Shown here: piece by piece, positions 58,036-64,000 of the stretch
How positions within the stretch are numbered: position 1 is the stretch's first letter
Layout: each line of letters starts with the position of its first letter
NCBI RefSeq assembly: GCF_902705855.1
Contig: NZ_CACSIJ010000012.1
Coordinates: 282,770-346,769 of the forward strand
Length of the DNA: 64,000 nucleotides
Reading direction: 5' to 3'
Source of the DNA: Zhongshania aliphaticivorans
GTDB taxonomy: Bacteria > Pseudomonadota > Gammaproteobacteria > Pseudomonadales > Spongiibacteraceae
Made by a program: the position numbers and the translations under genes
The notes under the pieces: generated by a model
What the model saw: the letters and a program-made list of their open reading frames with translations, nothing else
The model's database searches: none
What the model was told of the DNA's origin: nothing

Positions 58036-58398
58036 ATGAGTAATTTAAATGACGCGGTAAAAAACTTAATGGAAATCGACGGTGCGATAGGTTGTGCCGT
58101 TGTCGACTACACCTCCGGAATGCTATTAGGTTCCGCCGGCTCTGGGGTTGACTTAGAAATGGCTGCAGCTGGAAACAGTGAAGTAGTCAAGGCGAAGTTG
58201 AAAACAATGAAATCGCTTGGAATCACCGGCAATATAGAGGATATTTTGATCACACTTGACACACAGCTGCATATTATTCGTCCAAGCACAACCAATGAAG
58301 GCCTTTTTATCTATCTCGTACTTGATAAAAAGAACTCAAATCTAGCGCTTGCCCGCCGCAAAACGGCGGATATCGAGAGTGCACTGCAGCGAGTTTAA
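58036..58398 (+). CDS. Roadblock/LC7-like protein (second copy)
   Basis: 120-residue single-domain protein with the same outline: AIGCAVVDYTSGMLLGSAG, a central helix (LEMAAAGNSEVVKAKLKTM) and IEDILITLDTQLHIIRP...LFIYLVLDKKNSNLALAR. It is shorter and diverged from the first copy. It has its own AGGAGAG site and lies 113 bases downstream, so it could be made from the same transcript or a separate promoter. It may form homodimers or a heterodimer with the first copy. Confidence 0.75.
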   Translation: MSNLNDAVKNLMEIDGAIGCAVVDYTSGMLLGSAGSGVDLEMAAAGNSEVVKAKLKTMKSLGITGNIEDILITLDTQLHIIRPSTTNEGLFIYLVLDKKNSNLALARRKTADIESALQRV

Positions 58399-58456
58399 TT
58401 AACCGTAAAATCGGATCCAACACGTTTCAATTGTATTTGGCTCCGTATAGCATAAT

Positions 58457-58486
58457 AAAAACGCCCTCTTTTTGGAGGGCGTTTTT
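58457..58486. terminator. Bidirectional terminator between the Roadblock gene and glnN
   Basis: AAAAACGCCCTC (58457-58468), loop TTTTTG and GAGGGCGTTTTT (58475-58486). T-runs on both strands let it end the BLUF/GTPase/Roadblock transcript and the convergent glnN transcript. Confidence 0.85.
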
Positions 58487-58543
58487 ATTTCAAAAAATAT
58501 AATCTCAAAAAGTTGAGCGCAGCCGAAAAAGACTGCGCACAGA

Positions 58544-60718
58544 TTATTTGATGAATAACATTTCAGAATATTTCGGCAGTGGCCACAAATCATCTGCAAC
58601 CAAAGTTTCCAAGGTGTCAGCGTGGCCACGAACTTCAACCATCAAACTACGCAAGGTGCTTGCAGCGTACTGCATATGCGCTTCAGTAGAATCAAAGTCA
58701 TGCACTTCTAATGCAGCGCTGAGTTTTGATACCGCTGCCATCATCGCGTTGGCTTCACCGGCAACAGCGGCAGCAATGCCGCTGTCTAAAGTAATATTCA
58801 ATGCCGCCATTGACGACGCGGTCGTTGCGATTTGCGATAGGTACTCGACCGCCGCTGGGTAAATCATAGTAGTCGCCATATCGACAACCAACTTAGCTTC
58901 GACCTCAATAGACAGCAAGTATTGCTCTGAATAAACCTCAAAGCGGCTTTCTAGCTCGACGGGGGTTAATACGCCAGTGCTAGAGAACAACTTAACAACA
59001 GACTCTTCGCGGAAAGCTGGCAATGCGTCTGCAGAAGTCGGCAAATTTTTAAGACCGCGATCCTCAACAGCCATGCGGTGCCATTCAGCTGAGTAGCCGT
59101 CGCCACCAAAAATTACGCTGCTGTGACCTTCCATCAATTCCTTCAAAACTTTAACTGCAGCAACCGGCTTGCTGGTGCCAGTGGCTAACTCAGTTTCAAG
59201 CTTGTCAGCAATCCAGTTCAAAGAATCAGCCAACATGGTATTCATCGCTACCAGTGGGCCAGACACTGAGGCTGAAGAACCTACCGCACGGAATTCAAAA
59301 CGGTTGCCAGTGAAGGCAAACGGTGACGTGCGGTTACGGTCGCCAGGATCACGTTCAAATTTAAGGATTTGGCTCAAGCCTGAATCCATAAAGCCACCCA
59401 CTTCAGAGGTCAGTAGCTTACCTTCTTTAATGTCGTTAAATACGCGCTCTAACTGGTCGCCCAGATAAACAGACAAAATAGCTGGAGGCGCTTCGTTAGC
59501 ACCTAAACGGTGATCATTTGACGCTGACGCGATAACAGCACGCAAAAGAGGCCCAAAAAGGTGCACGCCACGAATTACTGCACCACAAAAGAGCATAAAG
59601 TTAATATTTTCATGGGGTGTGCTACCTGGGTCCAGTAAATTACCCTGAGTTGCGTTACCCACCGACCAGTTCACGTGTTTTCCTGAGCCATTCACGCCTG
59701 CAAAAGGTTTTTCGTGCAATAAACATACAAAGCCATGACGCTTTGCAGTCAGCTTTAGCAGGGTCATCAGTAGCTGCTGGTGATCAGATGCGATATTCGC
59801 TGCCTCATAATAGGGCGCGATTTCAAACTGACCTGGTGCTACTTCGTTGTGATGGGTCTTAGCTGGAATACCTAAACGGTACAATTTGTCTTCTAAATCT
59901 TGCATGAAGACCTGAACACGCTCCGGAATAGCAGCAAAGTAATGGTCGTCAAACTGCTGACCTTTCGCTGGCGGGGCGCCAAACAAAGTACGCCCCGCTA
60001 GCAGTAAATCTGGACGACTATTGGCGAAGTTCGAGTCAATCAGGAAATATTCCTGCTCAGCACCGCAGCTAGAGTTCAGCGCAGCAATGTCAGTTTCGCC
60101 CATTAAAGACAGAACACGCTGCCCGGCTTTATTCATTGCAGAGTTAGAGCGCAGCAGTGGAATTTTCTTATCCAGCGCTTCACCGGTCCAACTCATGAAA
60201 ACGCTAGGAATCATCAGCGTTGAACCGTTATCGGTGTGCATAATGTAAGCAGGGCTGGTTGGGTCCCATGCGGTATAACCACGCGCAGCGTTGGTCATAC
60301 GCAGGCTGCCGTTAGGGAAAGAAGAGCCGTCTGGCTCACCTTTAATTAACAAGCTACCGGTGAATTCAGTAATCGCATTACCGTCTGAATTGGTAATGAT
60401 AAAGCCGTCGTGCTTCTCAGCAGTGGCGTTGGTCATTGGGTAGAAAATATGCGAGAAAAACTTAACGCCTTTACCTAGCGCCCAATCTTTCATAGCCGCA
60501 GCAACAACGTCAGCCGTAGCTGAATCAAGCGGAGCACCAGTCTGTACGGTAGTTTTCACTGCCTTAAATGCATTTTTAGACAGCGCCTCCTCCATCTTCG
60601 CAAGATTGAATACATCACTTGCCCAGATTTTACTGAGAGGTTCAGGCATCGTAACGTCTATCGACTTACGATTAACAATTTGAGAAACAGCTTGAACACG
60701 CGCTTGATTGCGACTCAT
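58544..60718 (-). CDS. glnN: Type III glutamine synthetase
   Basis: 724-residue ATP-dependent glutamine synthetase of the GSIII family, usual length. Signatures include SCGAEQEYFLID, HHNEVAPGQFEIAPYYEAAN, FAGVNGSGKHVNWSVGN and NRTSPFAFTGNRFEFRAVGSS, the GSIII ATP and glutamate sites, with the long C-terminal helical extension. It makes glutamine from glutamate and ammonium, typically under nitrogen shortage. A sigma-54-type promoter lies about 90 bases upstream. It starts at ATG 60718 behind a GAGG site. Confidence 0.95.
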   Translation of the reverse strand: MSRNQARVQAVSQIVNRKSIDVTMPEPLSKIWASDVFNLAKMEEALSKNAFKAVKTTVQTGAPLDSATADVVAAAMKDWALGKGVKFFSHIFYPMTNATAEKHDGFIITNSDGNAITEFTGSLLIKGEPDGSSFPNGSLRMTNAARGYTAWDPTSPAYIMHTDNGSTLMIPSVFMSWTGEALDKKIPLLRSNSAMNKAGQRVLSLMGETDIAALNSSCGAEQEYFLIDSNFANSRPDLLLAGRTLFGAPPAKGQQFDDHYFAAIPERVQVFMQDLEDKLYRLGIPAKTHHNEVAPGQFEIAPYYEAANIASDHQQLLMTLLKLTAKRHGFVCLLHEKPFAGVNGSGKHVNWSVGNATQGNLLDPGSTPHENINFMLFCGAVIRGVHLFGPLLRAVIASASNDHRLGANEAPPAILSVYLGDQLERVFNDIKEGKLLTSEVGGFMDSGLSQILKFERDPGDRNRTSPFAFTGNRFEFRAVGSSASVSGPLVAMNTMLADSLNWIADKLETELATGTSKPVAAVKVLKELMEGHSSVIFGGDGYSAEWHRMAVEDRGLKNLPTSADALPAFREESVVKLFSSTGVLTPVELESRFEVYSEQYLLSIEVEAKLVVDMATTMIYPAAVEYLSQIATTASSMAALNITLDSGIAAAVAGEANAMMAAVSKLSAALEVHDFDSTEAHMQYAASTLRSLMVEVRGHADTLETLVADDLWPLPKYSEMLFIK

Positions 60719-60807
60719 TAAGGAAACCTCGCCTTATAGAATGATTAAGTAATGGGTATCACTTGAGGTTACTGAGAATCAGGAACTGAAATGATTGTCA
60801 AAATACT

Positions 60808-60823
60808 AGCAAAATTTGCACCA
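60808..60823 (-). promoter_or_regulatory. Sigma-54 (-24/-12) promoter of glnN
   Basis: On the minus strand TGGTGCA-AATT-TTGCT fits TGGYRYR-N4-TTGCW at every fixed position, including the invariant GG and GC. It lies 90-105 bases upstream of glnN in the right direction, predicting nitrogen control through NtrC. No clear NtrC dyad was seen in the adjacent 200 bases. Confidence 0.7.
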
Positions 60824-61016
60824 GTCTGACGCAAACACTGCCAATTCAGAAAAATATTTCTATTTTATTACCATGCCCGCGGCAGTATAGCGCCACGCCA
60901 AACAAATACTAGAGTTTGCCAAACCGAGCAGGCGGGCCACATACAAGGCAATAGGTTTTGCCGGTATACTGCGCGTCCTTTTACCTCAATCAGCCCACCG
61001 CAGCGAAACACCGACC

Positions 61017-62243
61017 GTGCCGACTAGCCTTAATAAATACGACGTGATCATTCTTGGTGCAGGCGCATCTGGCCTGATGTGCGCACTCACCGCGGCCCAA
61101 CGCGGCCGTCGCGTGCTAGTGCTAGAAAAAGCCAACAAAGTGGGTAAGAAAATTCTCATGTCTGGCGGCGGACGCTGTAATTTCACCAATCACTTTGTAG
61201 AAGCCGACAATTTCATCTCAAACAACCCCCACTTCAGCAAAGCCGCGCTGACCCGCTACACCCAGTGGGATTTCATCGGCATGGTAGAGCGCCACCAGAT
61301 TCCCTACGAAGAACGCCGTCACAGCCAATTGTTTTGCCTGAATTCGGCAAAAGACATACTCAATATGCTGTTGGACGAATGCGCCAAAGCCGGCGCAGAA
61401 ATCCGCACCCACGCAGAATTAGTCTCTATCACAGAAGTCCAGCAAAGCGAGGACTCCGCTCGCTACCAACTTGTCGTAAACCAGCAAGGCAGCCATCTTG
61501 AGCTGCGTTGCCACTCTTTTGTTGTTGCCTCCGGTGCGCTATCCATTCCCACCCTCGGCGGCAGTGGTATTGGCTACGATATTGCTCGGCAATTTGGACT
61601 GACACTTACCAAGCGTCACGCTGGCTTGGTGCCGTTTATGTTCAGCGATGCGATGAAGCAGCTCTGCGAGAAACTCGCTGGTTTAGCGCTAGAAGTCGAG
61701 CTGAGCGCAAACAAAATCAGCTTCACTGAGAACATTCTCTTTACCCACCGCGGTATCTCCGGCCCCGCCGCGCTGCAAGTCTCGAATTACTGGAATCCCG
61801 GCGACAGCATCACCGTTAACTTACTTCCGAACGTCGACGCCGGCGATTGGTTGCTAAATGCTAAAAAAGAGCAGGCAAAAAGCCTATTAAGAACGGTGCT
61901 AAGTCACAAATTATCTAAAGGCTTAGTCGCAGAACTGCAATGGCTGTGGTGGCATGATCAAGCCGAAAAACCGATGTCTGAATTTTCCGACAAACAACTT
62001 ATTAGCATTGGCGAAAAACTCAATAACTGGTTATTAAGACCCTCCGGTACTGAGGGCTACCGCACCGCAGAAGTCACCCGTGGTGGTGTCGACACCGCCG
62101 GCATTAGCTCCAAAACAATGGAAGCAAAAAACCAAGCTGGATTGTATTTTATTGGCGAAGTCGTCGATGTTACGGGCTGGCTCGGTGGCTTTAATTTCCA
62201 ATGGGCGTGGTCATCGGGTTACAGCGCGGGATTAGTAGCGTGA
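61017..62243 (+). CDS. BaiN/YhiN (HI0933)-family flavoprotein
   Basis: 408-residue NAD(P)/FAD-dependent oxidoreductase. The dinucleotide-binding motif is VIILGAGASGLMCALTAAQRG at the N-terminus, followed by LEKANKVGKKILMSGGGRCNFTN, the HI0933 signature. The C-terminal FAD contact is FIGEVVDVTGWLGGFNFQWAWSSGYSAG. The biological substrate in this group is mostly unknown. The start is GTG at 61017. It overlaps the next gene by GTGA. Confidence 0.92.
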   Translation: MPTSLNKYDVIILGAGASGLMCALTAAQRGRRVLVLEKANKVGKKILMSGGGRCNFTNHFVEADNFISNNPHFSKAALTRYTQWDFIGMVERHQIPYEERRHSQLFCLNSAKDILNMLLDECAKAGAEIRTHAELVSITEVQQSEDSARYQLVVNQQGSHLELRCHSFVVASGALSIPTLGGSGIGYDIARQFGLTLTKRHAGLVPFMFSDAMKQLCEKLAGLALEVELSANKISFTENILFTHRGISGPAALQVSNYWNPGDSITVNLLPNVDAGDWLLNAKKEQAKSLLRTVLSHKLSKGLVAELQWLWWHDQAEKPMSEFSDKQLISIGEKLNNWLLRPSGTEGYRTAEVTRGGVDTAGISSKTMEAKNQAGLYFIGEVVDVTGWLGGFNFQWAWSSGYSAGLVA

Positions 62244-62740
62244 GTTCAGGCATCAGTATTCGCCCCTATCGTGTAACTGAATTAAACGCAGTGGTAACGC
62301 TATTTCAACGCAGTATCCGCGAGCTCGGCGCAAAACATTATAGCGACGCTCAACACGCGGCATGGGCACCAGACAAAATAGATCACGGGGCATGGCAGCA
62401 AAACCTAGCTAACGCACACACATTAATTGCAGAAGTAAATCACCACATCGCCGGCTTCATATCCTTCTACACCAAAGAAGACGCCACCGGCTACATCGAT
62501 CTACTTTACTGCTGCCCTCACCATTCACGGCAAGGCATTGCCAGTGCCCTCTACACACAGGCGGAAGCGATACTCTACCGCGAAGGTACAAACACCCTCC
62601 GTACACATGCAAGTTTAAGTGCCCATGCATTCTTTACTCGGCAGGGCTTCGTTGTTGAACAATTAGAAACCGTTAGCCGCCGCAATATTGAACTGCCCCG
62701 TTATGCAATGCGCAAAACACACCCAAAATCACCGCTGTAA
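62240..62740 (+). CDS. GNAT-family N-acetyltransferase
   Basis: About 166-residue acetyltransferase. The fold elements are ISIRPYRVTELNAVVTLFQ, AGFISFYTKEDATGYIDLLYCCPHHSRQGIASALY (acetyl-CoA loop SRQGIAS) and ASLSAHAFFTRQGFVVEQLE, the PhnO/YafP-like pattern. The GTG at 62240 overlaps the TGA of the flavoprotein (GTGA), so it is translationally coupled. Substrate unknown. Confidence 0.87.
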   Translation: MSSGISIRPYRVTELNAVVTLFQRSIRELGAKHYSDAQHAAWAPDKIDHGAWQQNLANAHTLIAEVNHHIAGFISFYTKEDATGYIDLLYCCPHHSRQGIASALYTQAEAILYREGTNTLRTHASLSAHAFFTRQGFVVEQLETVSRRNIELPRYAMRKTHPKSPL

Positions 62741-62814
62741 CTTTTCAACCCCACAACGCAATCATGCTAAAATCCACTGCTTGATTGCCATTTCTGCTGG
62801 AAGCCATCACACCC

Positions 62815-64000
62815 ATGATCAGACTGACCGACCTCAAACTGCCGCTAAACCATAGCGACGCTGAATTACGCAGCGCGATTCTCGGAAAACTATCACTGGC
62901 CGACACCGAATTACTCGACTTCTCAATATTTAAACGCAGCTACGACGCCCGTAAAAAAGACAATATTCTACTGATTTATATGCTGGATTTAAGCCTCACC
63001 ACGGAGGCAGAACAGCGCTTACTCGCTGACAAAAAATTACAGGCCATCGTTCGCCCAAGCCCAGATACCAGTTACAAATTCCTTGCCCAAGCCGCCAGCG
63101 ATTTTCCCACCGCAGAACAACAGCGCCCCGTCATTATCGGCTTTGGCCCCTGCGGTATTTTAGCAGCCTTAGTGCTGGCGCAAATGGGCCTAAAGCCCAT
63201 AGTGTTAGAGCGCGGCCAAGACGTGCGACAACGCACCAAAGACACCTGGGGGCTGTGGCGAGAACGCAAACTCAACACTGAATCTAATGTGCAATATGGA
63301 GAAGGCGGCGCAGGCACCTTCTCCGACGGCAAGCTCTACAGCCAAGTGAAAGACCGGCGTTTTCTAGGCCGTAAAGTCATGACCGAATTCGTCAAAGCGG
63401 GTGCGCCAGAAGAAATTCTAATGGTCAGCAAACCGCATATCGGCACCTTTAAGCTGGTAAAAATGGTAGAAAATATCCGCGCCGAGATTACCCGCTTGGG
63501 CGGCGAAATACGCTTTAACACCAAGGTCGATACCGTTCACCGCGAACCAGCAGATAACGATCAAGGCCAAGTTACCGGCCTCACCCTAAGCACCGGCGAG
63601 CACTTACCAACCCGCCACGTGGTGCTGGCTATCGGCCACAGCGCCCGCGACACGTTTGAAATGCTGTTAAACCAAGGCGTTTATATTGAACCAAAACCGT
63701 TTTCCATCGGTTTTAGAATTGAGCACCCACAGTCTGTTATCGATAAAGCACGATTTGGCGAGTACGCCGGCCACCCAATATTAGGCGCCGCCGACTATAA
63801 ATTGGTTCACCACTGTAAAAATGGCCGCAGCGTTTACAGCTTCTGCATGTGTCCTGGAGGCACCGTAGTTGCCGCCACATCGGAAAAAGGTCGCGTTGTG
63901 ACCAATGGTATGTCGCAATACTCTCGTAATGAACGCAATGCCAATGCCGCCATTGTCGTGGGCATAGAGCCAGAAAAAGACTACCCAGAACACACGCTAG
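62815..64000 (+). CDS. FAD-dependent dehydrogenase (COG2509-like), partial
   Basis: At least 395 residues, continuing past the window. An N-terminal domain of about 95 residues (MIRLTDLKLPLNHSDAEL...) precedes a Rossmann FAD motif RPVIIGFGPCGILAALVLAQMG. Then come VLERGQDVRQRTKDTWGLW, YGEGGAGTFSDGKLYSQVKD and KPHIGTFKLVKMVENIR, wording diagnostic of the COG2509 family. Function is not established. Start ATG 62815; no stop inside the window. Confidence 0.9.
   Translation, partial: MIRLTDLKLPLNHSDAELRSAILGKLSLADTELLDFSIFKRSYDARKKDNILLIYMLDLSLTTEAEQRLLADKKLQAIVRPSPDTSYKFLAQAASDFPTAEQQRPVIIGFGPCGILAALVLAQMGLKPIVLERGQDVRQRTKDTWGLWRERKLNTESNVQYGEGGAGTFSDGKLYSQVKDRRFLGRKVMTEFVKAGAPEEILMVSKPHIGTFKLVKMVENIRAEITRLGGEIRFNTKVDTVHREPADNDQGQVTGLTLSTGEHLPTRHVVLAIGHSARDTFEMLLNQGVYIEPKPFSIGFRIEHPQSVIDKARFGEYAGHPILGAADYKLVHHCKNGRSVYSFCMCPGGTVVAATSEKGRVVTNGMSQYSRNERNANAAIVVGIEPEKDYPEHTL

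Overview
The window reads as chromosomal DNA of a free-living, probably marine, gammaproteobacterium. Supporting signs are an EarP/EF-P(Arg32) pair, a muxABC-opmB-type RND pump, a holD-like/rimI pair, YehS, PiuC, a type III glutamine synthetase, and TonB-dependent metal uptake. A Cellvibrionales/Spongiibacteraceae-like lineage is my guess from overall gene style; it was not tested. I saw no rRNA, tRNA, prophage, CRISPR array or intact insertion sequence. The one mobile-element suspect is a short inverted-repeat unit near 18.7-18.8 kb.

Layout. 0-4.4 kb: zinc homeostasis on the minus strand: a partial Zur repressor, an AztD-like His-rich periplasmic zinc protein, and a His-rich TonB-dependent receptor preceded by a Zur-box-like palindrome. 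4.6-9.4 kb: aldehyde dehydrogenase, thiopurine methyltransferase, MerR regulator, lipoprotein alpha/beta hydrolase, glutathione transferase and a P-loop kinase. 9.5-18.5 kb: a four-gene tripartite efflux operon (adaptor, two RND permeases, outer-membrane factor). 18.8-24.6 kb: an iron-uptake operon (TonB, ExbB, ExbD, PepSY membrane protein, DUF2271, DUF4198, flavodoxin-type reductase) behind a Fur-box-like site. 25-29.3 kb: two tandem PhoA-type alkaline phosphatases, one periplasmic and one a lipoprotein, plus a secreted protein of unknown function, with a possible Pho box upstream. 29.4-33.1 kb: methyltransferase, EF-P, its rhamnosyltransferase EarP, and a crotonase. 33.4-36.4 kb: a Fur-box-like site, a Fiu-like catecholate siderophore receptor and PiuC. 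36.4-43.5 kb: housekeeping genes (YehS, RbgA-like GTPase, GyrI-like protein, PBP7, RimI, HolD-like protein, LeuA). 43.8-55.2 kb: secreted AstE/AspA-type hydrolase, an orphan NorE/NorF pair, a TetR regulator divergent from a CxxC carboxymuconolactone-decarboxylase-family protein with two operators, HAD hydrolase, FrnE-like DsbA protein, amidase, TIGR02647 protein, YdjM-like membrane protein, luciferase-like oxidoreductase and an MscS channel. 55.2-56.1 kb: a gene-free stretch. 56.1-58.4 kb: a four-gene module of a BLUF-like protein lacking the photoactive tyrosine, a small COG2229-type GTPase and two Roadblock/LC7 proteins. 58.5-61 kb: GlnN with a good sigma-54 promoter. 61-64 kb: BaiN-type flavoprotein, GNAT acetyltransferase and a second FAD protein that runs off the window.

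The strongest candidate for an under-described system is the 56.1-58.4 kb module. Its parts (degenerate photosensor fold, MglA-like switch GTPase, two MglB-like regulators) suggest a prokaryotic small-GTPase signalling circuit whose input may no longer be light. Other linked logic: three metal or phosphate regulons sit close together (Zur, Fur twice, a possible PhoB site), and TonB/ExbBD at 22.5-24.5 kb could energise both receptors seen here.
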